A stretch of DNA of 64,000 bases. Origin: Giardia muris. Its lineage: Eukaryota; Fornicata; Diplomonadida; Hexamitidae. Below the pieces are notes generated by a model. It worked only from the letters and a program-made list of their open reading frames with translations. It was not told where the DNA came from and searched no databases. How positions within the stretch are numbered: the stretch's first letter is position 1; every line of letters begins with the position of its first letter. Where the stretch lies: contig CM016929.1 in the NCBI GenBank assembly GCA_006247105.1, positions 868,001 to 932,000 on the forward strand, in the 5' to 3' direction. Below are positions 9,161 to 19,205 of this stretch, piece by piece. The position numbers were made by a program, and so were the translations under genes.

Positions 9161-9619
9161 ATGCCGACGCGGCGGGGGGGCGGCAAGGAGGAGGACGAGG
9201 GGCGCGGGCAGGACGGAGCGCGGGATGAGGACGGGCTGCGGGCGGACGTCGCGCTCCTGAAGAAGAACAACGACACGTTCATCCGGAACATCAAGAAGCA
9301 GAACCAGGTGATCGCGGAGCAGAACGAGGCGCTCGGGCGGCAGCGGGCGGAGCTCGAGCGGCTCGCGGGGCGCGTCGAGGCGCTGGAGCGGCTGCTGGAG
9401 CGGGGCGAGAAGGACGAGGGGCGGCGGCAGATCGCGTTCGCGGTCGACGAGGCGGCGGAGCAGGCGAAGGAGGACGCGGCGGCCTTCGACGCGCGCGTCT
9501 TCCGCGTCCTCCAGCGCGAGCTCGAAGGCTGCGCGTACATGAAGAGCGTCGTCGAGGCGATCCGGACGCTCGACGGGGAGATCGAGCAGATCCGCGAGTA
9601 CCTCAACACGTTCGCCTAG
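9161..9619 (+). CDS. Small coiled-coil protein, unknown function
   Basis: A 152-residue acidic-basic protein. The first 25 residues are charged and disordered (GGGKEEDEGRGQDG). Residues about 27-85 form a clear coiled coil (ALLKKNNDTFIRNIKKQNQ through RVEALERLLERGE). A second helical part with a compact end (RVLQRELEGCAYMKSVV, GEIEQIREYLNTFA) follows. No family was recognised; it could be a cytoskeletal or complex-scaffolding subunit. Strong GC-ending codon use and the GAAAAATG start context support a real gene. Confidence 0.7.
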   Translation: MPTRRGGGKEEDEGRGQDGARDEDGLRADVALLKKNNDTFIRNIKKQNQVIAEQNEALGRQRAELERLAGRVEALERLLERGEKDEGRRQIAFAVDEAAEQAKEDAAAFDARVFRVLQRELEGCAYMKSVVEAIRTLDGEIEQIREYLNTFA

Positions 9620-9787
9620 GCGGCGGGCGCGGGCGGACGGGCCCGGCTGGAAGGCGCGAAAGCTGTAAACGTGCGCGGGGGGCGCGCAGAGGACGCGAGG
9701 GGGAGGCGAAAGGAAGGCTCAAAGAGGGCGTGGAGGCGTGCGGGGGCGCGCCTCGCGTGGGCCGTCGCGGCCGGTGCGACCCAAAAA

Positions 9788-12700
9788 ATGGCGTACCGGC
9801 TGCCACAGCGACGACGGCCGCGGATGCCGGCGCCGCGGCCGGAGACGCCGCTGGGGGCGACGGGGCTGCAACAGAGCCGGCAGGGGCGCGGGGGATTGCA
9901 AAGCTCGGTCATCTACGTCGACGAGTCGCAGTGCGTCGAGCCCGCGCGCCGGCTCGGGCGCTCGCTGTTCCTCGAGGGCTACGAGATCGTCGGGACGCTT
10001 GGGAGCGGCTCGTCGGGCGTCATCTACCGCGTCCGGTGCCGGCGCTCGGGGCGGATCTACGCGATCAAGAAGACGACGATCACGTCGTCCGCAGCCTCCA
10101 CGTCCTCTCTCCAGGAGGCCCAGCTCCTCGCAGAGGTCGGAGACTGCCCGACCTGCCTCCCCTGCTACCGCTGCTGGGCGGAGAGCGATGCGACCTACAT
10201 GGTGACCGACGCCGCGGACGCGAACCTGGACTCCCTGGCGTGCCACTACCACGCCCTCCGCGAGGCCTTCCTCTGGGCCGTCCTCGCCGACGTCTCCCTC
10301 GCCCTCGAGCACACCCACGCCCACGCGATCGCCAACTGCGACGTGAAGCCCGAGAACATCCTCGTCAGCTACTACGGGCCGAAGCGCGGCGAGGCGGCGG
10401 GGGCGGCGGCAACGGGCGCGTCCGCGGCCGCGTCCCTCCTCGATACTCGCCGCCCGCGCTCCTCCCGCGTCCTCGAAGGCGGCGTCTTCGTCTCCCGCTC
10501 CGCCTCCTCTTCCGCCGCCTCCTCCGCTTCTTCCTCGCCCGCGTCCGCCTCGTCGCTCCTCGTCTCGGACCTCCGCGCCACCCGGCGGCCGTCGGTCGTC
10601 CAGGCGGACCCTCCGATCGGAAACCTGCGTGCCTCCGTCCCCGGCTTCGTCTCCGCGCGGAGGGACGACGGGGCCGCCTGTGCCCGGTCTCTGGGCGTCC
10701 GACTCTACTCGACGAGCCCGTTCTGGGCGGCGCGAACCGGCGGCCGCCTGCTCGGCGAGGACGCGGGCGGGAACGCGAGCGGGAGCGGGAACGGTGGAAA
10801 CGCAGGTGGAAACAGCGGCGGCAGAGGCATCTGCCGCTGGGTGCGCGTCGAGGACGAGCCGGCGACGGACGAGTGGACGCGTCTGGTCAGCGTCGATGCG
10901 GCGGTGGCGAAGGCGACAGCGGCCGCAAAGGCGGCGGCTCTGACGCGGAGCACGTTTCTCTCGCGGCCGACGTCGCCGCGGGAGAGTGGAAGCCGGAGCA
11001 GAAGCAGAAGCCGCAGTTGCAGCTGCAGCCGCAGCCACAGCGTCCAGCTGAACCCGATGACGCCGCGCAGCTACCATAACGGGAGCCTGAGCCGGGACAC
11101 AAACAGCCCGAGCGCGCTCGACGGGCTCGAGGCGCCGCTGCAGACGCCGCAGAGCGGGCGGATCCTGCAGTCCTGGCCGGCCGCGCCCTTCCGCTCGATG
11201 GGGATCTCGGACGGCGACGTCGCCGTCCTCCTCTCCCAGTACGGCTACTACCGCTACATGAAGGACGTCGCCCCCGGAAACCCCTCGCGCCCCGACGCCC
11301 CGCTCCGCCTCTGGCCCGCAGACGTCCTCGCCTTCACCCCCGACCGCGACCGCGACGAGGCGCTCGCAACCCCAGTGATGGCGACCGGGGCCTTCCAGCT
11401 CGAGCTCGCAACCCCGCATAGCGCGCGCCGTTGGGCTGTCGCCGCGACCCGCTCCGCCTATGCGCGAGCGGCGGCGGCAGCGGCGGGGCGAAAGGAGCCC
11501 GGAGACGCAGAGCTCGCCGGCGCTGGGGGCGTTGCAGACGCTGTGGACGCCACAGACGCCGCGGAGTTTGAGGAGAGGCTGTGCGAGGCCTGTGAGTCCT
11601 GCGACGTCTGTGACGACGGCGGCCCGCTCCTCCAGCACTTCGCGTTCACCCTGGCGGACTTCGGGCACGCGCAGCGGGGCCCCTTCAAGGACTCGGACAC
11701 GGGGGACAGCCGGTACATCTGCCCGCACTTCTTCCAGACGGGCGTCCCGTCGTGCGCGGCGGACGTCTACTCGTTCGGGCTGAGCGTCCTCGAGGTGATG
11801 ACGGACACGGAGCTGCCGAAGCAGGACCCGGAGTTCGGCTTCATCCGGGCGTCGAAGGCGAACATCCTGCAGATGCTCGACCCGCAGATCTTCGGCCGCT
11901 GCCTGCAGCAGTACGTCTTCGGGCACGCGCCCCACCCGTTCCCGCGGGAGCAGCGGGAGAAGGAGAGGGAGGAGAAGGAGCCCCCCGACGAGCCCTCGAC
12001 GCCCCTGCTCGAGCTCGCCTCGCCCCTCTTCAGCCAGATCGTCTACAGCCGCGAGCTCTGGGCCGCTGTCCTCGAGCTGATCGAGCCCGACCCGGCCCTG
12101 CGCCCGACGATCAAGGACTGGCGCCAGCGCTGGCGGCCCTGCCTCGAGCGCGTCGACCGCCGCCCGCTCTACGCGCAGATCCTCCGCCGCCGCCAGGCGC
12201 GCCTCTCGGCCCCGAAGGGTCCCTTCAATAGCGGCGCCTTCAACAGTGGAGCCTTCAACGGCAGCCGTTGCAACCGCCTCCTCGTCCGGAGGCCGCGGCG
12301 AATGACGACCGAGCGGCGGAGAAAGCGACCGATCGGCAGCCTTCGCGACTTCATCGCCCTCGCTGGCGTGCACCTGAGGCGCTCCCGCGTCGTTGAGCGG
12401 CTCGAGCGGCTCGGCCTTGGAACGGGCTCGGACCCCTCGTCCTTTTCTAGCCCGCTGCAGCCCTGCCTGTTTCCGCCCGCCCTTTGGGCCCACGACAGGC
12501 TCAGCGACTCGAATCCGATCTACCTGAGCGGGGACGTTGATGAGAGCGGGGAGAACGGGGAGAACGGCTGCACGACCCCGACGGCCAACGCCTTCGCCCG
12601 CGGCGCTCCCGACGACTGCCTTCGCCTCTCGGCCTCTCTCGACGGCGCCTCCTCCGCCGTCAGGGCGTCCTGCTCCCCCAGCGCCTCCGCCTTCGCCTTC

Positions 12701-14416
12701 GCCTCGAACCGGCCCCAGACGCCCCTCGACGCCTCCGCCCTCAGCTCGGCCGCCCGCGACCGCTCCTACGCGAAGGAGGTCTCGTTCCAGATCCGCCCGG
12801 ACCCCGTGGAAGGCGACGAGGAGGCGGGTCGCGAGGGGGGCACAGAGGGCACAGAAGGCGTCAAGTGCGGCCTGGGAGTGTTGGAGTGCGGCGACGAGGC
12901 CGTCATCGTCTTCCCGGACTCTCCCGAGGACTTCGACGCCCACGCAAAGGACGACGACGATGGCGTTGGCGACAATGATACCGAAGAGGCGCTCGGAGAA
13001 GAGGAGCGGGCGCGCTCGGGCAGCTTCCAGAGCGCCCAGAGCGTCCACAGCGTCTCTCTGATGGACGGAGACGCCCGTGGCGGCCACTACTCGGACGACA
13101 ACAATACCGTCATCAACTTCCACGGGAGCCCGCACGTGGCGTCCTCCTCGGGCGACTGGGAGCGCGCGGCGGCGCCCCAGCGCGTCCTCTTCCGCGAGGA
13201 GAGTGCGGAGTCGATCGCCCCCGTCGGGCGGCGAGCGGCTTCCGGTCCCCTCCTCCCGTCCGACCACTCCTGCGTCGAGCCTGGGAGCGCCCAGGTGTGT
13301 AGCGCCTGCCACTGCGAGGTGCCGATGCCGTTGGACTTCGTCGTGGACGTGGGCGGCCACCTGCGGCTTTCCTCGTCGACGGGGGAGCTGCAGGAGCTTC
13401 CGGGACTGGCGGGACTGGCGGATGCAGTGGAAGCGGCGTGTTCCCCGTCGTCGATCCGGCCGGGACCCTTCGCCCTCTCGGGGATCTCGGCGTCCTACCG
13501 CTCCCAGCCGACCGCCTGGGCGATCCTGTACAGCCGCGTCCAGTCGCTCGTCCTGACGTACACGGAACGGCTCGCCATCTCCGCGATGTCGACGCTGTCG
13601 ATCCAGTCCGGGCTGTACAACTCGATCCAGGTCCCCGGAGAGGCGCGCTCGACGCTCTACGAGCAGACCCCGACCGCCTTCACTCGGCACATCTTCCAGG
13701 GCCTCAAGTCCTTGTCGCGGGAGCTGAAGAGCAGGCGGGAGCGGCGGGAGGCATTGTCGATCTCCTCTCTCGAGCCCGTGGGCACGGACGGAGAGCACGA
13801 GAGCGGACCTGGCTTCGAGGAGAGCCCGTACGGGTTCCGGACGGACACGCACTCGGTCGTGGCGAGGCCGCACCTGAAGTCCGGGTCGATGCGGCATCTG
13901 ACGTACGAGGAGCTGCAACGGCTGGGCTACGTGACGCCGATCCAGAGCCGGTGCCAGCACGGGAGCGGGTGGAGCGTCACCGACATCGCAGAGGGGGCGC
14001 ATGAGCGGCGTCTCCGGGTGGGGCGATACGCCTTGACGGCGAGCGGAATCTTCTCGCTCTTCAGCCTCGGAAACGGACTCCTCTGCGGGCTCCTGCGGCT
14101 CGCGGGTGTCTCCCCGAGCCTCCTGAGGCTGCTCTCCTTGTTTGTCGCGATCGTCATGGCACGCGCCCTGCGCCTCCTCAACCTCTGTGAGCCCTTCGAG
14201 ACGTGCGAGGTCGCCTACGTCTACGTCGAGCGCCTCAACCTCTACATCCACTCGCTCCAGTTCCGCCTCTTCCTCGTTCATTACTTCGTCCCGCTCGCGA
14301 CCTTCTTGACGACGGCCGCCTGGCTCGCCGGGACGACCGCGAAGCGCCTCGTCGTCCTCGTTCTCCTCCTCGAGTGCCTCATCGTCGCCTCGCTCTCCTC
14401 CCGCCTCCTCCAATGA
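9788..14416 (+). CDS. Wee1/Myt1-like protein kinase with large insertion and hydrophobic C-terminus
   Basis: A 1,542-residue protein. The kinase N-lobe has YEIVGTLGSGSSG (65-77) and YAIKK with the ATP lysine at about 94. The catalytic loop NCDVKPEN has Asp185 but lacks HRD's His-Arg. The DFG motif (LADFGHAQ) is only at 624-626, so about 420 low-complexity Ser/Arg/Gly-rich residues are inserted between catalytic loop and DFG. GDSRYICP follows the DFG, then ADVYSFGLSVLEV and RPTIKDW; the GDSRY and short activation segment resemble Wee1/Myt1 kinases, which phosphorylate CDK1. A long disordered region precedes up to four hydrophobic segments (about 1415-1542), suggesting membrane attachment as in Myt1. 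The start is CCAAAAAATG at 9788. A longer antisense frame is an artefact of GC-rich codons. Confidence 0.75.
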   Translation: MAYRLPQRRRPRMPAPRPETPLGATGLQQSRQGRGGLQSSVIYVDESQCVEPARRLGRSLFLEGYEIVGTLGSGSSGVIYRVRCRRSGRIYAIKKTTITSSAASTSSLQEAQLLAEVGDCPTCLPCYRCWAESDATYMVTDAADANLDSLACHYHALREAFLWAVLADVSLALEHTHAHAIANCDVKPENILVSYYGPKRGEAAGAAATGASAAASLLDTRRPRSSRVLEGGVFVSRSASSSAASSASSSPASASSLLVSDLRATRRPSVVQADPPIGNLRASVPGFVSARRDDGAACARSLGVRLYSTSPFWAARTGGRLLGEDAGGNASGSGNGGNAGGNSGGRGICRWVRVEDEPATDEWTRLVSVDAAVAKATAAAKAAALTRSTFLSRPTSPRESGSRSRSRSRSCSCSRSHSVQLNPMTPRSYHNGSLSRDTNSPSALDGLEAPLQTPQSGRILQSWPAAPFRSMGISDGDVAVLLSQYGYYRYMKDVAPGNPSRPDAPLRLWPADVLAFTPDRDRDEALATPVMATGAFQLELATPHSARRWAVAATRSAYARAAAAAAGRKEPGDAELAGAGGVADAVDATDAAEFEERLCEACESCDVCDDGGPLLQHFAFTLADFGHAQRGPFKDSDTGDSRYICPHFFQTGVPSCAADVYSFGLSVLEVMTDTELPKQDPEFGFIRASKANILQMLDPQIFGRCLQQYVFGHAPHPFPREQREKEREEKEPPDEPSTPLLELASPLFSQIVYSRELWAAVLELIEPDPALRPTIKDWRQRWRPCLERVDRRPLYAQILRRRQARLSAPKGPFNSGAFNSGAFNGSRCNRLLVRRPRRMTTERRRKRPIGSLRDFIALAGVHLRRSRVVERLERLGLGTGSDPSSFSSPLQPCLFPPALWAHDRLSDSNPIYLSGDVDESGENGENGCTTPTANAFARGAPDDCLRLSASLDGASSAVRASCSPSASAFAFASNRPQTPLDASALSSAARDRSYAKEVSFQIRPDPVEGDEEAGREGGTEGTEGVKCGLGVLECGDEAVIVFPDSPEDFDAHAKDDDDGVGDNDTEEALGEEERARSGSFQSAQSVHSVSLMDGDARGGHYSDDNNTVINFHGSPHVASSSGDWERAAAPQRVLFREESAESIAPVGRRAASGPLLPSDHSCVEPGSAQVCSACHCEVPMPLDFVVDVGGHLRLSSSTGELQELPGLAGLADAVEAACSPSSIRPGPFALSGISASYRSQPTAWAILYSRVQSLVLTYTERLAISAMSTLSIQSGLYNSIQVPGEARSTLYEQTPTAFTRHIFQGLKSLSRELKSRRERREALSISSLEPVGTDGEHESGPGFEESPYGFRTDTHSVVARPHLKSGSMRHLTYEELQRLGYVTPIQSRCQHGSGWSVTDIAEGAHERRLRVGRYALTASGIFSLFSLGNGLLCGLLRLAGVSPSLLRLLSLFVAIVMARALRLLNLCEPFETCEVAYVYVERLNLYIHSLQFRLFLVHYFVPLATFLTTAAWLAGTTAKRLVVLVLLLECLIVASLSSRLLQ

Positions 14417-16200
14417 GTTGTACCCTACCCCCCTCAAATAAATCGCGTCTTTCGCCTTCCTTCGCCGTCCACATGCCCGTCTCGCCCCTTTGCGCCGACG
14501 CTGGCGCTACCGCTTTGCGCCCCACGTATGCCGCCGTTCATGGCACGTCAGACCCAATTCCGTTGACGTCACGTGATGACCGTTTTAGGCGTTCGAGTCG
14601 TTCCGCTCGCGCCAGAACCGTCTCGAAGTCGCCCGAGGAGCCCTTCAAAGACCCCTTTCGTCCTTCGCTTCGCGGTTACGTCTCCCCTTACTCCCAACGG
14701 GTTCTGAGTAGGGTTGGAAGAGACCAGAACGCCCCTCCTCGCCTCCAGATGCAGCTAGAGCTCCAAGCGGAGGCTCAGGAACGGCGCAGGCGCAGACTCG
14801 AACGCGAACGCGTCGAACGGGAATGGGAGGAGTTGAAGGAGTGCACCTTCAAGCCGGATCTAAGAGCCTCCTCGGCTCCGGGCCCCTGCAGACGCGCCCG
14901 TACCTGTCTACAACGGCTCTCGGAGCGCCCACAGCACGTTTCCGTGACGTACGAGTCGCAACAGCTACGTGGAGGCGTCTCGGGACCGTCTCGAGACACC
15001 CTTCTATACCCCGCCTACACCTCGCACCAGCACCAGCGCCTGAAGGAGTTGGCACGGGAGCGTCTGGACGCCCCCCGACGCCAGGAGGAACTCGCCCGGA
15101 AACGGGAGCGTGAAAGGCTCTCACGCCAGGTCCTCCGCAACATGTCGGCGCCCGCCCGCCTCTATTGCGCCCAGAACGTCTTCCAGCGGCTCCTCGACGG
15201 CTTCCCGTCCTCCGGCGCCGCGAGAGGCTCTTCGAGGCTGCGGAAACGCCGGCTGGAACGCCAGGCGGCCCTTCTGGCGCAAGCCAGGCGCGAGTTGCGG
15301 TCGAAGCTGGCCACGCGGCTTGGCATCCGTTACGAGGCGCCATGGCCGCCGAATGAGCCTTCGAAGGCATCCTCTCCGGCGTCTTTGGCCGTTGGAACCC
15401 GCGAGCAGCTCACAAGGCTCATACGGGACGACGTTTTGGCCCGTCTTTTGAGGTCTCCGCGTCCCCCATCACGTCCCACGTCACGTCCCCTGAAAGAGCG
15501 TCTACGCGATCAGTTGCGGGCCGAAAGACGCCGCTCCGTCGAAGTTCTCGAGGACGACGAGCGGCGAGCGCGCGTCACGTACTCCAACACGGTCCCGCTC
15601 CCGCCGTTACAGCCCTTTCGGCCGCTCACCTCTGACGCCCTCACGTATTCTGACCTTTTACCATCTTCATCGAAGCCTTTGAAGGCGGGAAACGCGTCGA
15701 GGAGCTACGGACACCCGCGGATCGTCGCATCCGACCTCGACGAGGTTGTGAGGGCCCCGTTGGCCGGCCAGGACTTCGTCCCGACGGAGACCGAGACGGA
15801 AGGGACGCCGGAGGTCTTCAGGACGGGTGAGGAAGGGGAGGAGGCGCTTGGGAGGACGTTGGAGAAGCAAGCGGAGGCGCGTCTGTTGGCAAAGAGGCGG
15901 CAGGGGGGCGAGAGTGGGGGCTCCCAACGGGAGGACTTCGTCGAGGCGTTCGAGAAGGGTCTGAGAAGGCGTAATCTGGTGAAAAGGGAGGTGCTGAGGA
16001 TGCTGAGAAGGGGTGAGGAGGGCTCACTGATGGAAAGGATTATGGCTGGGCAGGAGAAACCGACATTAGATGAGTGTGAGACGAAGACTCTCGAGACGAT
16101 GGCACAAAGGCAAAATACGGCGAGAATTTTATATTCGGGCCCAATCTTGGTCTCGGACGTTGCAGATACCGGGAAGCGGGAAGGTGGGTGGGATGATTAG
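14413..16200 (+). CDS. Basic coiled protein with CTFKP motif, unknown function
   Basis: A 595-residue, very basic protein. A disordered N-terminus leads into an arginine-rich helix (RRRRRLERERVEREWEELKE) that ends in the motif CTFKPDL (144-150). Motifs of the type CTFxPxL/I behind charged helices are common in protist cytoskeletal and flagellar proteins, so such a role is a reasonable guess, not shown. More charged helices follow (RQEELARKRERERLSRQVL) and an acidic C-terminal third. The ATG at 14413 overlaps the kinase stop as ATGA. A second ATG at 14473 lies behind the AT-rich CTCAAATAAATC and may be the true start (575 residues). Codon use is less GC-biased than in the kinase gene. Confidence 0.7.
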   Translation: MSCTLPPSNKSRLSPSFAVHMPVSPLCADAGATALRPTYAAVHGTSDPIPLTSRDDRFRRSSRSARARTVSKSPEEPFKDPFRPSLRGYVSPYSQRVLSRVGRDQNAPPRLQMQLELQAEAQERRRRRLERERVEREWEELKECTFKPDLRASSAPGPCRRARTCLQRLSERPQHVSVTYESQQLRGGVSGPSRDTLLYPAYTSHQHQRLKELARERLDAPRRQEELARKRERERLSRQVLRNMSAPARLYCAQNVFQRLLDGFPSSGAARGSSRLRKRRLERQAALLAQARRELRSKLATRLGIRYEAPWPPNEPSKASSPASLAVGTREQLTRLIRDDVLARLLRSPRPPSRPTSRPLKERLRDQLRAERRRSVEVLEDDERRARVTYSNTVPLPPLQPFRPLTSDALTYSDLLPSSSKPLKAGNASRSYGHPRIVASDLDEVVRAPLAGQDFVPTETETEGTPEVFRTGEEGEEALGRTLEKQAEARLLAKRRQGGESGGSQREDFVEAFEKGLRRRNLVKREVLRMLRRGEEGSLMERIMAGQEKPTLDECETKTLETMAQRQNTARILYSGPILVSDVADTGKREGGWDD

Positions 16201-16299
16201 CGGACGCGGGGTTGGGACGCTCGTGATTTTTCCCGGGCGCCGGACGAGGTCGAGTTTCCCGGCAGCGTTTGAGGCGGCCGTGGCTCGGAAAGAAAAAAT

Positions 16300-19152
16300 A
16301 TGCAGCTTCTGCTTTTACTGACAGCGCTGGCGATGAGCCACGCGAGTATAAGACGAGCGATGGGGTCCGACGAGGAAGGCGGGACGATCTTCCCGGACGC
16401 CGACGAGTTCGACCTGCTGCCAGACGGGCCGAACGAAGATGAGACCGAAAACGAGGACGCGCGCGCGTTCAGAGGCGGGGTTCGGGCCGGTTTCCACGAC
16501 AAGGGGCGAAGCACCCTGCCGAGCGCGTTCACGTACCGGAACCACAAGTGTCTGACGCTGATCGATCAGGGCTCGTGCGGGTGTTGCTTCGCGGCGTCGG
16601 CGACGATGCTGCTGTCGTTCCGGCGGTGCTTGATGTACAACGACACGAACGTCATCAGCCTCGAGGACGACATCAACTGCGACCGGGAGCAGTACTTGAA
16701 CGTGAAGAACAACGGGTGCCATGGCGGCAGCCCGCTGGGCGTCTTCAAGTACGGGAACACCGTGGGGAACGTCTACGAGAGCTGCCTGACGTACAAGAAG
16801 CGCTACTACCCGTACCCGACTGAGAAGTGCACGGAGAAGTGCGACGACGGGTCGACGAAGAAGCGCTTCACCAGCAACAAGGGGCCGTACCGCCTGTCGG
16901 GCGAGGAGAAGATCATGCGGGACATCTACGAGAACGGCCCGATCGCCGTCTCCTTCTACCTGGCGAACGACTTCCCGCCGAAGAAGGTCGGGGACGTCTA
17001 CCAGCAGTCGTCGTCGACGAAGCTCGGGGGCGGCCACTCCGCGATGATCATCGGCTGGGGCACCCAGAACGGCGTCCCCTATTGGGACTGCGCGAACACG
17101 TACGGCCCGAACTGGCACGATCACGGCTTCTTCCGGATCCGCCGCGGGAAGAACGACCTGTCGATCGAGCGGTACCCGTGCGCCGCCTTGCCGACCTCGA
17201 CCGGAATAGCGACTCCGACGACCTCCCCCGGGACCTTCAACGTCACGAAGGACACCGTCATCATCGCGGGTCATCCGATCACATTGAAGTACGAGAACAT
17301 CACGTACCCGACCGACCTCGTCTTGAAGGCTGATACCGGCTCGTCACAAGCGAAGGACGTTGTCCTTGGCCGCTTGACGACCAAGACCGGCTCGATCCAA
17401 GTCACGCTTCCGAAGACGACTGCCCCCGGCACCTACACGCTCTCGACGGCCGACGGGGCAACGCGCAGCGTTAGCTTCACCGTCTTCGAGCACTTCGCCC
17501 TCGCCTTCAACCCGGCGACGTACACGGTGAAGATGGGAGCGTCCGCGTCTGCATCCGCGCCCATCGTCAAGCTCAAGTTTGGCCAGGCGTACCCGATCTC
17601 CACCCGGCTCAGCCTCAACGATAAGTCGCTCGCCACCCTCTCGAAGAACACCGCCTCGTACGACCTCTCCGCCTCCGTCCTCAAGGCCGGCGACAACGCC
17701 CTGAAGCTCGTCACCGTCGGCGCCCTGCCCGAGCTCTCGGCGACCGCCACCGTCACCCTGATACAGGAGAAGGAGGAGGAGAAGAACACGACGCACAGCA
17801 TCAGCTTCCAGAAACCCACGAAGGACGACGTCGTCGCCCCTGGCGGGAAGCTATCCGTCCGCCTCGCCGTCGTCGGCGTCTCGAAGGTCATTTTGACGCT
17901 AATCAGCGACTGCAACGGCAAAGAGTTCGGGCTGAAGACGCTCGCGACGTCGAAGGACGCGACCTACGAGGATTCGGTCACGTTGCCGACCACCCTTCCG
18001 GAGTGCCTTTACACGCTCCGTGCGGCCAGCAGCGACGGGCTCGTCACTGCATATAGCGACAGCTTCAACGTCAAGGTGGAGAAGAAGGACGACAACACCG
18101 TCGAAGTCATAGAACCAAGCAAGAGTATCACCGTCAAGACATTGGTCGATACCGTCCGACTCCAGTATCGTTCGACACGACAGGCTCCAATGCTCGTTCA
18201 GGGCTATTGCGGGAAGCAGCTGCTCGGAATCCTGGCCGCAGGCTTGCCGAACACGGGCTCCGTCGACCTTCGCCTCCCTTCACAGTACCAGAGCTGTGAG
18301 AACTTCTTCTTCCGGGTCAGAACAGAGGCGATTCCTTTCAGCTATGGCGATAGCGTCAGCCTTCGTGTTCAAGCGCAGACCTACACGGTCGACTCCCTGC
18401 CGGCTCCTCTCGAAAAGCCCGTCAATGGTGACGACCCACTTCCCGAGCCCGTCCCGGACCCGACACCAGATGATAAGCCGGTCCAGCCACCTGAGCCCAT
18501 GCCAGAGCCGATTCCTGAGCCGCCCGTGCCAATTCAGCCCAACACGGAGCTACAAATAACGAGTCCGGACACGAAGAGCGTCTGGGTGCCTGGGACAAAG
18601 GTCACCATCAAGTGGGCGACGATCCTGCCACGAACCGAGACTATGACTCTTCTCTTGTACCAGAAGTCCGGGAAGTCGACCCAGCTACGCGCGACCTTCA
18701 GCCGTGAAGCGCCGAACACCGGGGAGTATCAGACGACGCTGCCTAATACCCTCCCGGCTGGGACTTACTTCTTGCGGGTCCGTAGCTCGAGCATGGTCTC
18801 GGTTGAGACTGGGGACTTCACCGTGCGGAGTACGAAGCTGAAGGCCAGCTTCGACGGGTTTGAGCCGAACACGAACGTCACCTTCGGTTCTCCTTTACAA
18901 TTTAACCTGCGGTTGAGGCTGACGGGAGGGCTGAGTCTTTTCCCCAAGCGACCACGCCTCATCTCCGCGATGCTTCTGGACGACGAGAGCGAAGCCATGG
19001 TGTGCCACCTGAAGTACCATACCGAAGGAGCAACGGTGACAGTGTACCCAACGGACTGCCCGGTCCGGATCGGTGCCACGTACCGCATCAGGCTCTGCAC
19101 CCCTCACGGCTGCGTCGACACGCCGAGCTTCCGCCTGACCGCGCCCCTCTGA
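16300..19152 (+). CDS. Secreted cathepsin-B-like cysteine protease with C-terminal beta-domains
   Basis: A 950-residue protein with a signal peptide (MQLLLLLTALAMSHA) and a short acidic propeptide. The papain-type catalytic domain (about 75-290) has the oxyanion glutamine and nucleophile in DQGSCGCCFAAS (Gln90, Cys96), His246 in GGGHSAMIIGWG, and Asn266 in DCANTYGPNW. The usual SCWAF is CCFAA here, and NSW is NTY, so the site is intact but divergent. A C-terminal extension of about 650 residues follows: beta-sandwich-like repeats, a Pro-rich hinge (about 704-748, PEPVPDPTP) and a segment at about 750-845 (ITSPDTKSVWVPG, TLPAGTYFLRVRSS) resembling the Kre9/KNH domain of fungal wall proteins. 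No membrane anchor is seen. Secretion or lysosome-like vesicle location is inferred. The start context is AAAAAATATG. Confidence 0.88.
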   Translation: MQLLLLLTALAMSHASIRRAMGSDEEGGTIFPDADEFDLLPDGPNEDETENEDARAFRGGVRAGFHDKGRSTLPSAFTYRNHKCLTLIDQGSCGCCFAASATMLLSFRRCLMYNDTNVISLEDDINCDREQYLNVKNNGCHGGSPLGVFKYGNTVGNVYESCLTYKKRYYPYPTEKCTEKCDDGSTKKRFTSNKGPYRLSGEEKIMRDIYENGPIAVSFYLANDFPPKKVGDVYQQSSSTKLGGGHSAMIIGWGTQNGVPYWDCANTYGPNWHDHGFFRIRRGKNDLSIERYPCAALPTSTGIATPTTSPGTFNVTKDTVIIAGHPITLKYENITYPTDLVLKADTGSSQAKDVVLGRLTTKTGSIQVTLPKTTAPGTYTLSTADGATRSVSFTVFEHFALAFNPATYTVKMGASASASAPIVKLKFGQAYPISTRLSLNDKSLATLSKNTASYDLSASVLKAGDNALKLVTVGALPELSATATVTLIQEKEEEKNTTHSISFQKPTKDDVVAPGGKLSVRLAVVGVSKVILTLISDCNGKEFGLKTLATSKDATYEDSVTLPTTLPECLYTLRAASSDGLVTAYSDSFNVKVEKKDDNTVEVIEPSKSITVKTLVDTVRLQYRSTRQAPMLVQGYCGKQLLGILAAGLPNTGSVDLRLPSQYQSCENFFFRVRTEAIPFSYGDSVSLRVQAQTYTVDSLPAPLEKPVNGDDPLPEPVPDPTPDDKPVQPPEPMPEPIPEPPVPIQPNTELQITSPDTKSVWVPGTKVTIKWATILPRTETMTLLLYQKSGKSTQLRATFSREAPNTGEYQTTLPNTLPAGTYFLRVRSSSMVSVETGDFTVRSTKLKASFDGFEPNTNVTFGSPLQFNLRLRLTGGLSLFPKRPRLISAMLLDDESEAMVCHLKYHTEGATVTVYPTDCPVRIGATYRIRLCTPHGCVDTPSFRLTAPL

Positions 19153-19205
19153 GCCTCCTGTGAGGCCTCATCTGAGCCTCGTCCATATGCCCATATGCTG
19201 TAAAC

